64,000 nt of DNA from positions 186,001 through 250,000 of the forward strand of contig NZ_JBDZDV010000002.1 of assembly GCF_040544485.1 (NCBI RefSeq), in the 5' to 3' direction. A program made the position numbers and the translations under genes. Below the pieces are notes generated by a model that searched no databases, was not told where the DNA came from, and saw nothing but the letters and a program-made list of their open reading frames with translations. Positions within the stretch are counted from its first letter, which is position 1; every line of letters begins with the position of its first letter. Source of the DNA: Lacicoccus halitifaciens (lineage in GTDB: Bacteria > Bacillota > Bacilli > Staphylococcales > Salinicoccaceae). Shown one piece after another: positions 51,488 through 59,573 of the stretch.

Positions 51488-52540
51488 TTAACCTTCCAAT
51501 TCATCAGCAATGGCATTAAGCTGAGCAGCTATTGCTATAAACTCCTGGTTTAAATCCAGTGTTTTTACACTAATTTTATTACCACTCATCCTATACTCAT
51601 TATCGGGTTGTACCGCTTCATCCGTACGGGCATATAACAACATCCCGGAAATTTCCCGGGAGCTCGTCTTTTCTTCATAGGCCTTATTCTTTACATAAGC
51701 AAAAATCTGGTACATGTTACTCGAGTGTATTTTATTAGGACCAAAGTACGATTGGGTGTTATGAGCATAATATTTAGCATCGATTATCAGCACTCTGTTG
51801 CCATATGTCAGTGTGATGTCGCTTTGCATCACAGGCAGCATGTCATTCATATCATCGTCAATACCCCAGGGGATTTGAGAAGACCTTACATCAAAGTGAG
51901 GATATTCTTTTCGGTAGTATTCAAGAATAAATTTTTCATACAAACGGCTCATCCTCTGTTCGTCTATGAACGTAGCCATCTTATATCCGCCTTTATCCGT
52001 ACTCAAAAGCATCCCCTCGATGATGAATCGGCATATGGAGATCAACATCCGATAAGCCTGCGTGTTACGGTGAAAACGAATAGTTGACCAGTTGATGGCA
52101 CCTGGCTCAATCATTTCCACATCAGAAAAATAAAGCATTTCCTTCTTCAGAATACTTTTGTACTCAATGTCTACATCTGCATGGCGAATCAGCATCAGAA
52201 CTGTGGTTTTTATTATTTGGTTTAAAAGGTTATTTTCGGAAAGTGCATCATAATTGCATGTGAGCATCTGCTTTCTCGCAATTTTATTCCGGATGGTGCC
52301 CTGCATGTCAATCTTGCCGTGCATTACAGCCAAATCTTCCGTTTGATTCGTATATTCCCGGTATAATCCCTGCTTCAGCTGTTGGCTGAGACCCTTTGAA
52401 AGGATAGCGGCAAATAAATTATGAATATTATCAAAGTCTTCACCTTCTATTTCATCATAATTCGACTGCTTCAGAACAGAGAAAGCATATGATAGCATAT
52501 AATAGGTATTTTTTATGAATATCGTATTATCTTTCTTCAT
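51488..52540 (-). CDS. mcrC: McrC family nuclease subunit of a type IV restriction system
   Basis: A 350-residue McrC-like protein. The N-terminal two-thirds is the McrBC-interacting domain (KNTYYMLSYAF is a usual start), and the PD-(D/E)xK nuclease core is seen in MQSDITLTYGNRVLIIDAKYY. The ATG at 52540 overlaps the mcrB stop (ATGA); ten codons upstream are open but lie within mcrB. With McrB it should cleave DNA carrying modified cytosines. AT-rich relative to both flanks. Confidence 0.9.
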   Translation of the reverse strand: MKKDNTIFIKNTYYMLSYAFSVLKQSNYDEIEGEDFDNIHNLFAAILSKGLSQQLKQGLYREYTNQTEDLAVMHGKIDMQGTIRNKIARKQMLTCNYDALSENNLLNQIIKTTVLMLIRHADVDIEYKSILKKEMLYFSDVEMIEPGAINWSTIRFHRNTQAYRMLISICRFIIEGMLLSTDKGGYKMATFIDEQRMSRLYEKFILEYYRKEYPHFDVRSSQIPWGIDDDMNDMLPVMQSDITLTYGNRVLIIDAKYYAHNTQSYFGPNKIHSSNMYQIFAYVKNKAYEEKTSSREISGMLLYARTDEAVQPDNEYRMSGNKISVKTLDLNQEFIAIAAQLNAIADELEG

Positions 52541-54945
52541 CGGAACACACCACGTAATGTGCTCTCCCATGATTTCAACTTGTCATCATCGTCAAACCAG
52601 TACTCGCGTAACATAGGTAAAATATCATATTCGACGATGAACCTCATCCATTCATCAGTATTATTGTCCTTGTCTTCCGGATTAATGAAATAGCTATGTC
52701 CAATACGAAAACCTGAACCAAGGGACGGATCCGTTGCTATTTCCTTATTTAATTCTTGCACTTTTGTTATCAAAAGATCAAAAGTTTCACTTTCCAGTTT
52801 CTCCTGGTATCTCTTAAACCCTTCTGATTCGAAACCCGGTTCCATATCAAAAAAGCTGAAACGTCTTCGCAGCGCATAATCAATCATGGCGAGACTGCGG
52901 TCAGCCGTGTTCATCATACCGATGATATATAAATTCTCAGGCACCGAAAATTTTTGTCCATTGTATGCCAATGTCGCTTTCGTTCCTCTGTAGTCACGTT
53001 CAATCAACATCAATAATTCACCAAATATCTTACTCATATTGCCACGGTTGATTTCATCAATGATAAAATAGAAATCTTTCTCGGGATGGTTTGCAGCCTT
53101 TTGACAAAAATGATAGAAAATCCCGTATTTTAATTCAAAAGTGTCCCCCGCTGGCTTATAACCCATCATGAAGTCTTCATAAGAGTAATTCTGATGGAAC
53201 TGGACAAATTTAATACGTTGATCGTCCTCAATTCCCATAATTGAATACGCAAGGCGTTTTGCAGTAAATGTTTTCCCGACACCCGGCGGACCTTGCAGGA
53301 TAATATTCTTCTTATTCTTGATCACTGTCACCAAAGTATCGTAGGCATTTTCTGACATAAAAACTTCATTGAGAAAATCATTTTTACTATACTCCACAGA
53401 TTCTTCTTTCAATTCATAAGGGTTTTCCTCACGGATCAAGTCCAGAATAAAATCGTATTCACCCTCTTTCACTTTAAACAAAGTGCCATTAAGGTTGAGA
53501 TTAAACTCCATATCTACAAGTTCTGGACTATTTTTGATTACTTGATAGTCTATTGGTACAGCAAGACCTTCAAGCTTTTTAAAATAGATTTGGTTATTCT
53601 CTTGTGCTTCAAGGACCTCAGCCAACGCCACAATTTGTTTAGTTGGATGGGATTCATACACAATTACTTTCTCACCCGGTTTTGCATCCAAGAAATTTTG
53701 AAAGATGCGTCTCTTATTACCACGTTCGTTATGGAGAGAAAAGGATTGTGTTTCTCCTACTGCTATATCAGAAAAACTCCAGATGGCTGGCTTGGTGTTC
53801 AGCCACCAGTAATTTTCATTCGTTTCGCTTGAAGGGTTTGTAATATACAATTCCACTTCAGAAAGATCTACCTTGTCGAGGGCTTCAGAGAGTTCATCGC
53901 GTAGTTTCCAAATATAGGAACCCTTCTCCTTATCGTTTGTGCGCTTACCGATATAAAGGATTGGCCACCACTGGGAATTATCAGCATCTTTGGGCATCAA
54001 AGGACACTTTGTTATCTTTGCTATGCGCTTTGCAAGATGCACTGAAACATTATTATAAAAGTTTGGCGTTTCACCATATTTTTCAGAAAGTTGCTTACAG
54101 GTCGCCTTCCCCCCGTAATCTTTAAGGCGTTTCATTACTGCAAGGCTGCTGGAGTCGAAAATCTCTTCATCTCTGATCAGTTCAACCCATCTATCTACAG
54201 TAAAGCCAGGCGAGTAATCTGAAGGAAACCACTCCTCCTCTGTAGAGGGGGATTCTTTTTGTATATTGAGTTTCCGACTGATGTAATAACCCACATCAAT
54301 TGTTAATGTGCAGAGCTCAGGATCTGGATAACAGTCAGCAGTTAATTGTGATTTCAATAAATTAACCAGTTTACCATCCTTCTTTAGTACTCTTCGAATT
54401 TCATCATAGAGTGCATAGAAAGTACGAAGATTAGTTTCATATGCCCCTTTTTTTATACTCTCTTCGCTTCTGAGTTCTTCTATAACCCTTTTGATTTCTG
54501 AGAATTTATAGATGTAGTACTTATCTGGGTAACGCAACCATAAATATGTACTTATCGCGTTTTCATTTTGGTAATGTTTTTCAAGCCGCTCAATATTATA
54601 GTTCTCAAGAAGAGTCTTGGATTTTTCTTTGAAGTCGAGAATCCTGGTGACTACATCCTGGCTTTCATCAAAAAGATTAATGAACATTGTCCGTACTTCT
54701 TCGGGGAAAGCCTTGGCAAAATTTTGTATCATTGATGCCGGAAAGTTACCGGATGAAGCCAAAAGATTAGAAGTTTTTCTCAGAGATTGGGTCAACATTT
54801 CAGGAAAATCGGGCGCATTTATGTCCCAATGATCTTGGAACCATTTTACTGCTTCCCACTTATATTTTTCTTCAGGCCACTGTTTACTTACAAAACTTTC
54901 TTTGTAATTCACTAGTATTGTATCAAGCCGAGATGTATCAAACAT
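52537..54945 (-). CDS. mcrB: McrB family AAA+ GTPase/ATPase with EVE-like reader domain
   Basis: An 802-residue motor and recognition subunit. An N-terminal helical region (1-230) is followed by a winged-helix-like stretch (about 255-310), then an EVE/PUA-like domain (about 376-505, NENYWWLNTKPAIWSF onward) of the kind that reads modified bases. The McrB AAA+ motor follows: Walker A GPPGVGKT near 552, Walker B FIIDEINRG near 627 and the McrB signature MNTADRS near 678. The ATG at 54945 follows GGAAGGATG. It lacks the classical DUF3578-only E. coli layout. Start of a two-gene defence operon. Confidence 0.9.
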   Translation of the reverse strand: MFDTSRLDTILVNYKESFVSKQWPEEKYKWEAVKWFQDHWDINAPDFPEMLTQSLRKTSNLLASSGNFPASMIQNFAKAFPEEVRTMFINLFDESQDVVTRILDFKEKSKTLLENYNIERLEKHYQNENAISTYLWLRYPDKYYIYKFSEIKRVIEELRSEESIKKGAYETNLRTFYALYDEIRRVLKKDGKLVNLLKSQLTADCYPDPELCTLTIDVGYYISRKLNIQKESPSTEEEWFPSDYSPGFTVDRWVELIRDEEIFDSSSLAVMKRLKDYGGKATCKQLSEKYGETPNFYNNVSVHLAKRIAKITKCPLMPKDADNSQWWPILYIGKRTNDKEKGSYIWKLRDELSEALDKVDLSEVELYITNPSSETNENYWWLNTKPAIWSFSDIAVGETQSFSLHNERGNKRRIFQNFLDAKPGEKVIVYESHPTKQIVALAEVLEAQENNQIYFKKLEGLAVPIDYQVIKNSPELVDMEFNLNLNGTLFKVKEGEYDFILDLIREENPYELKEESVEYSKNDFLNEVFMSENAYDTLVTVIKNKKNIILQGPPGVGKTFTAKRLAYSIMGIEDDQRIKFVQFHQNYSYEDFMMGYKPAGDTFELKYGIFYHFCQKAANHPEKDFYFIIDEINRGNMSKIFGELLMLIERDYRGTKATLAYNGQKFSVPENLYIIGMMNTADRSLAMIDYALRRRFSFFDMEPGFESEGFKRYQEKLESETFDLLITKVQELNKEIATDPSLGSGFRIGHSYFINPEDKDNNTDEWMRFIVEYDILPMLREYWFDDDDKLKSWESTLRGVFR

Positions 54946-55082
54946 CCAATCATCCTTCCATCAGTGAAGTTTATACAGGGATTTCTTGAGCTTCTTACAA
55001 AGAGACTATTCTATACTCTTTTTATAATTACTAAAATCAGCTACTCCCTGCACGCACTCCTTACTTTAAATAAGATTCTACA

Positions 55083-55118
55083 CGACAAAAAACACACTTT
55101 CATCTGAAAGTGTGTTTT
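55083..55118 (-). terminator. Terminator of the NAD-binding protein gene
   Basis: AAAACACACTTTCA, loop TC, TGAAAGTGTGTTTT: a perfect 14-bp stem with a U-rich end on the minus strand, just after the stop at 55127. Confidence 0.9.
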
Positions 55119-55126
55119 ATCTTTTC

Positions 55127-56560
55127 TTAAGTCCTTCCGGCATGCGGGCTGGATACGTATCTTGCATACCTTGAACCGAGCATATTGGCAAGGAGCCTTG
55201 TCTCGAAGCCGAAGGCCTTCATGACGATCAGGTGGATCTTCGCTTGGGTGAGCGTATAGACGAACCACGGCAGCGTCGGTTCGTACTCATGGAGGGCGAT
55301 GAGCACCTCATCTTTATCCAGCACCCGGCGGAATTCCATACGGGCGCGGCCCCCTTCCCGCTCCTGGGAAAACTGACCGCCTTTGATGTAGAAGAGCAGC
55401 CTGTCCTCATATGACCGTTCCTCCGATTTTTCGAAGATCAGTATCGGATCTTTGAAGAAAGGCAGCGTGATGGAAGTCTCCTTATCATCGACGCTCGTAT
55501 TGATCAGCCTGCCGCCGATCCTCGACAGCCAGTTGATGTAGTAATCAGCCGTATCCTCGACCGACCACTGCTCCGGGATTTTGATGCGCTGGATGGATTT
55601 CACGTCATTTTTCTGCACATCCTTCTTCTGCAGTATGCCGCCTGCTGAGGGACTGCTCTGATCCAGTTCCCCGTCGAGCGCGATCCTGACGCTTTCCTTG
55701 AAGGTGGTCGGGGCGTTGGAGATGCCTTCGACGTAATTCTCCTCCCGCATGACCATGTCGTGTGTGAGGCTCTCGAGCAGCGGATAGACCATCTCCTTCG
55801 GTTTCTGTGCAATGAGGCGCACCCACAGTTTCGACAGGAAGATCGGTATGATCGGCAGGTCCACCATCGGCAGTTTCTTGTCCATGACTTCCGCCGTCTC
55901 CTCGAACAGCTCCCGGTATGTCTTCTCCTCCGGCCCGCCGATATCGATGGATTCATTCTGCTCAGGTTTCCGTTTGACGACCTCCATCAATCCGGACAAA
56001 ACATCTTTCAAAGCCACCGGATGCGTCCGATTGTATGCCCATGCCGGCAGGAGGAGCGCCGGCAGACGCTTCACAAGGTTATGGAGGATTGGAAACGACG
56101 ATCCCTTCGGCCCGACGATCAACCCCGCACGCAGTGTGGAGACAGGAATGCCGTATGACCCGAGGATTTTTTCACACTCAAGACGGCTTTCCAGATGGGC
56201 CGACAGCTCATCATCGTCCGGGATGATCCCGCTTAAGTAGATGATCCGCTTCACACCCTGCTTTTTCGCCGCCCAGGCGAAATTATCCGCGAGAATCGCG
56301 TCCTTATCACCAAACGTCCCCTGGTCGAGCTTCGACGACGGCTGCATGGAATGGACGAGGTATATCGCGATATCCACGCCTTCCATCACCTGCTCGATGT
56401 CCAGCTGCGAATAAAGATCCGCCTCCTTCCAGGTGACGTTCTCTTCGTCTTCCTTATTCGATGTGTTCCTTGATATTGCGATGATTTCATATTCTTCCTT
56501 CAGGCTTTCCATCAGGTTTCCGCCGATATATCCTGATGCGCCGGTCAACAATATTTTCAT
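55127..56560 (-). CDS. NAD(P)-binding SDR-like protein with C-terminal DUF2867-type domain
   Basis: A 477-residue fusion. Residues 1-about 290 are an atypical (NmrA-like) SDR domain with LLTGASGYIGGNL, YLVHSM and YLSGIIPDD; the catalytic tyrosine motif is not evident. The C-terminal part (about 320-470) resembles DUF2867, with SRIGGRLINTSVDDKE and a hydrophobic tail PWFVYTLTQAKIH. Proteins of this plan occur in many bacteria with no proven reaction. The ATG at 56560 follows AAGGGGTG. Monocistronic with its own terminator. Confidence 0.8.
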   Translation of the reverse strand: MKILLTGASGYIGGNLMESLKEEYEIIAISRNTSNKEDEENVTWKEADLYSQLDIEQVMEGVDIAIYLVHSMQPSSKLDQGTFGDKDAILADNFAWAAKKQGVKRIIYLSGIIPDDDELSAHLESRLECEKILGSYGIPVSTLRAGLIVGPKGSSFPILHNLVKRLPALLLPAWAYNRTHPVALKDVLSGLMEVVKRKPEQNESIDIGGPEEKTYRELFEETAEVMDKKLPMVDLPIIPIFLSKLWVRLIAQKPKEMVYPLLESLTHDMVMREENYVEGISNAPTTFKESVRIALDGELDQSSPSAGGILQKKDVQKNDVKSIQRIKIPEQWSVEDTADYYINWLSRIGGRLINTSVDDKETSITLPFFKDPILIFEKSEERSYEDRLLFYIKGGQFSQEREGGRARMEFRRVLDKDEVLIALHEYEPTLPWFVYTLTQAKIHLIVMKAFGFETRLLANMLGSRYARYVSSPHAGRT

Positions 56561-56697
56561 GTCAGCACCCCTTATCATTAGTTAGGTACTTATACCCCAC
56601 AGTCCGGGATGTATGTATGCATAAGGAATGTATCAACTTGACCTGACAAACGAAAACAGCGCAGAAGCCTAAGCCTCCACGCCGTCATCTATATATT

Positions 56698-57735
56698 TTA
56701 TTTTCTATCCTGGGCAGGCATCACTTCAAGGCTCAATGGTTCGCGCGTGTAACGCTTGCCTTTCTTTTCACCCTTCAGTTCCTTCTCCTTCAGGACATAG
56801 CTCAACAGATCAAGCATGATCCTTGCCGCCGTCTGTCCTGTCATCCCTGTCGGGTCATACTGCGGTGCAACTTCGACCAGGTCGAACCCGATCACTTCCC
56901 CGTGGCCCGCAATCGCCTTCAAAAGGTCGTTCACTTCATCATAGAGCAGTCCGCCCGGTGAAGGTGTGCCCGTCCCCGGTGCTATGGAAGGGTCGACACC
57001 GTCGATATCGATCGTGATATAGTACTTCTCACCCGCCGGGATGAGGTCGAGCAGACCCTGGATGCCCTTCTCGCGCATCTTTTTAGGCGACAGTATTGTG
57101 GAACCGTAATCCCTTGCTGCATCGACGTCTTCCTTCTTGCTGCTGCTGATGCCGCGGATGCCGAACTGGTAGATGTTCTCCACATGGTCAAGCTCCGATA
57201 ATCTCCGGATGCAGTTGCCGTGGCCGTAACGCATGCCGGATCTGTGATCCGCCCAGTCAAGGTGTGCATCCAGCTGGATGACGTGGAACGGGCCGAGTTC
57301 CTCAAGGCCTTTGCCGACAGGTGCCGTGATTGAATGGTCGCCGCCCATGATCACCGGCATAGCGCCCTGTGCCACGATCTTACGCACCATTTCTTCAGTG
57401 TTGTCATGGCTCTGCATGATGTCCCCATGGACGATGTCCACATCACCGCAGTCCAGCACTTTCCAATCAGGTCCGAGGTAAGTGATGTCATTTTCGATAT
57501 CATACGCACCTTCCAGGCCGAAACTGTATAATGTCGAACCTTCGCGAATCGCCCTCGGGCCCATTCTTGCACCCGACTTCCACTGTGTCCCCATGTCGTT
57601 CGGTACACCGATCACTGCCACATCCGCCTCCATCTCGGAAAGCTTCTCCACCTCATCACAAATCGGATACTTTCCAAAAGTGCTGATGCCTGTGAACGGC
57701 AGATTCAAAAATTGTTTTTCATCCGGTCTTACCAT
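56698..57735 (-). CDS. Ureohydrolase, agmatinase family, substrate unknown
   Basis: A 345-residue binuclear metal ureohydrolase. GGDHSIT, LDAHLDWAD and TIDIDGVDPSIAPGTGTPSPGG supply all metal ligands. The substrate loop differs from the enzyme at 18517: RYGHGNCIRRLSELDH stands where that one has MHGTPFRRAVEEG, so another guanidino compound is expected. A Lys-rich C-terminal tail extends it beyond the usual 310-320 residues. The ATG at 57735 follows AGGGGGAATG. It is divergent from a YjiH-type transporter across a 378-bp gap full of TGCA dyads. Confidence 0.87.
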   Translation of the reverse strand: MVRPDEKQFLNLPFTGISTFGKYPICDEVEKLSEMEADVAVIGVPNDMGTQWKSGARMGPRAIREGSTLYSFGLEGAYDIENDITYLGPDWKVLDCGDVDIVHGDIMQSHDNTEEMVRKIVAQGAMPVIMGGDHSITAPVGKGLEELGPFHVIQLDAHLDWADHRSGMRYGHGNCIRRLSELDHVENIYQFGIRGISSSKKEDVDAARDYGSTILSPKKMREKGIQGLLDLIPAGEKYYITIDIDGVDPSIAPGTGTPSPGGLLYDEVNDLLKAIAGHGEVIGFDLVEVAPQYDPTGMTGQTAARIMLDLLSYVLKEKELKGEKKGKRYTREPLSLEVMPAQDRK

Positions 57736-57867
57736 GATACATTCCCCCTGTTTTATATGAACATTAAGTTTCTGACTTTTCTTAAATCTATCAGTGACTA
57801 AAATCTATCACGGTTTCTCCATAAATACAATACAAAAACGCAAAATAATTTCATTAAAATGATAAAA

Positions 57868-57896
57868 ATAATAACATAAATGCATTATTGCATCAA
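57868..57896 (-). promoter_or_regulatory. Promoter of the ureohydrolase gene
   Basis: Minus strand TTGATG (57896-57891), 17-base spacer, TATTAT (57873-57868). The spacer contains the first TGCA-N4-TGCA dyad, so a protein bound there should block or remodel it. Confidence 0.6.
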
Positions 57897-57981
57897 AATG
57901 CAGAATTACATTTTAACTGATAAATATCTATAATAAAGCCTTTTATAAATAATCTATGATAAAATAAATGCATTATTGCAT
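57878..57981. promoter_or_regulatory. Repeated TGCA-N4-TGCA dyads in the divergent promoter region
   Basis: AAATGCATTATTGCAT occurs identically at 57878-57893 and 57966-57981, 88 bp apart (about 8.4 helical turns). A degenerate copy, AAAATGCAGAATTACATTTT, lies at 57895-57914. Two exact and one weak copy in AT-rich DNA look like operator sites permitting looping. Confidence 0.6.
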
Positions 57982-58023
57982 TTTAAAAGTTTTGTTTTTA
58001 TAAAATTTTATGTCGGAAAACCC

Positions 58024-58052
58024 TTGTTAAATAATATGCTCCCGTGCATAAT
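58024..58052 (+). promoter_or_regulatory. Promoter of the YjiH-type transporter gene
   Basis: TTGTTA, 17-base spacer, CATAAT. TATGC and GCATA form an inverted repeat across the spacer and -10 (58035-58050). Confidence 0.55.
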
Positions 58053-58113
58053 GGTTTCCAGGGAGATGGGTTTCTGAAAATAATGAATGTTTAATTAACA
58101 AGGGGGACTGGAC

Positions 58114-59514
58114 ATGAATGATCCATTCAATAAGGCGGGAGTTGCACTCAGTAGAAAGCGCTATCTTACAGGGGTAAGCAGATTCATATTTTTCACGAGC
58201 ATCGCAGTGCTGGTATTCTTCATACCTTTTGAAATCAACGGCAACAGGGAGATACTTTTCGGCTTCATCTATAATACACTCATCGATCTATTCGGCATCC
58301 TCGGCATATGGATGATCAGCATCATAACAGCGGGGAACGCCCTGCTCAGCCTCGTCGGTAAATTCGTATCGAAGGAAGGCACGAAGCTGCACAGCTATTA
58401 CGCAAAGGATTCAAAAATATATATTCCTATATACTTTCTGGGGGCGGCGTACTCCATACTATATACACTGCAGGTTTCCATACCGGCCTTCAACGGTCCG
58501 GAGGCGATCGTCGGATCGAGCACAGGTGAACTGATGTCCGGCATCGCACTTGCGGTCATGTGGGTCATCCCGCTCGGTGCGATATTCATACCGTTCTTCG
58601 TCAACTACGGATCGATCGATTTTGTCGGCACACTGCTTCAGCCGATCATGCGCCCGGTCTTCAAGGTGCCGGGCAAGAGTGCAGTGGATGCCATCACTTC
58701 ATTTCTGACATCGTCATCGGTGGCGGTGCTTTTCACCACCAAACTGTATAATAAGAAGTTCTACACCAAGAAGGAAGCAGCCGTCATCACGACGAGCTTC
58801 AGTGCCGTCAGCATCGGATTTGCGGCCGTCGTCATCGATACGGCGGGCCTGATGGAACATTTCGGTAAAGTGTACTTTTCGTCGTTCCTCGTGGCGTTCA
58901 TCATCGCGTTCATCATGATCCGCATCCCGCCGCTGTCCCTCAAAAAGAATGTCTATATCGATGACACCGAACAGACGCCGGAAGAGAGGGTCGCAGAAAC
59001 GTACAATAAAAACACGCTCGGCATCGCCGTCAATTCTGCGATAGACCAGGCTGCCGATGCGAATGATTTCTTCTCTGAAATCAAGGAAAGCCTGAAGGAA
59101 GGTCTCGCGGTTCTGCCGAAAGTGCTGTCCATGCTGTTCGCCATCGGGGTGTCGGTGCTGATACTCGCAGAATACACGCCGACATTTGAGATCATCGGCG
59201 CCGTCATCGCACCGTTCATCCAGCTTTTACGGGTACCGGATGCCGCATTGATCGCACCATCCCTTGCACTTGGACTTGCTGAAATGTTCCTGCCGGTGCT
59301 CTACATTGCCGATATGGTGGGTACACTCGATGTACAGGCGAGATACTTCGTCACTGCGGTTTCAATGGTGCAGATCATATTCTTCGCTGAGACGGGTGCT
59401 GTCATGCTTTCGACGGGACTTCCGCTCAAACTTTGGGAACTGATCGTCATCTTTACATTGAGAACGCTGATCGCAATGCCACTTGTCGCTGTATTCATGC
59501 ATTTATTATTCTGA
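58114..59514 (+). CDS. YjiH family membrane protein (nucleoside-recognition/Gate domain transporter)
   Basis: A 466-residue membrane protein with about 11 helices. Two Gate-domain-like halves are visible: TSFLTSSSVAVLFTTKLYNK and FFAETGAVMLSTGLPLKLWE near the C-terminus, the pattern of YjiH proteins. A cytoplasmic loop (about 290-330) is acidic. The ATG at 58114 follows AAGGGGGA. Divergent from the ureohydrolase with shared dyads and followed by a TyrR-like regulator on the other strand, so it probably transports the ureohydrolase substrate or product. The family's substrates are poorly known. Confidence 0.85.
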   Translation: MNDPFNKAGVALSRKRYLTGVSRFIFFTSIAVLVFFIPFEINGNREILFGFIYNTLIDLFGILGIWMISIITAGNALLSLVGKFVSKEGTKLHSYYAKDSKIYIPIYFLGAAYSILYTLQVSIPAFNGPEAIVGSSTGELMSGIALAVMWVIPLGAIFIPFFVNYGSIDFVGTLLQPIMRPVFKVPGKSAVDAITSFLTSSSVAVLFTTKLYNKKFYTKKEAAVITTSFSAVSIGFAAVVIDTAGLMEHFGKVYFSSFLVAFIIAFIMIRIPPLSLKKNVYIDDTEQTPEERVAETYNKNTLGIAVNSAIDQAADANDFFSEIKESLKEGLAVLPKVLSMLFAIGVSVLILAEYTPTFEIIGAVIAPFIQLLRVPDAALIAPSLALGLAEMFLPVLYIADMVGTLDVQARYFVTAVSMVQIIFFAETGAVMLSTGLPLKLWELIVIFTLRTLIAMPLVAVFMHLLF

Positions 59515-59524
59515 TCAAACTAAA

Positions 59525-59564
59525 GAGTGGCTGCACTTCCATTTTGGAAGCACAGCCACTTTTT
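59525..59564. terminator. Bidirectional terminator
   Basis: AGTGGCTG-CA-CTTCC, loop ATTTT, GGAAG-CA-CAGCCACT, TTTTTA: a long stem with one symmetric internal mismatch, between the transporter and the convergent regulator gene. Confidence 0.9.
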
Positions 59565-59573
59565 ATATGAACT

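Noticed and set aside
57736..58113. Sigma-54 (-24/-12) promoter for the AAA+ regulator's targets
   Set aside because: No GG-N10-GC element fits in the gap, while SigA-like promoters do, and the regulator lacks the GAFTGA loop.
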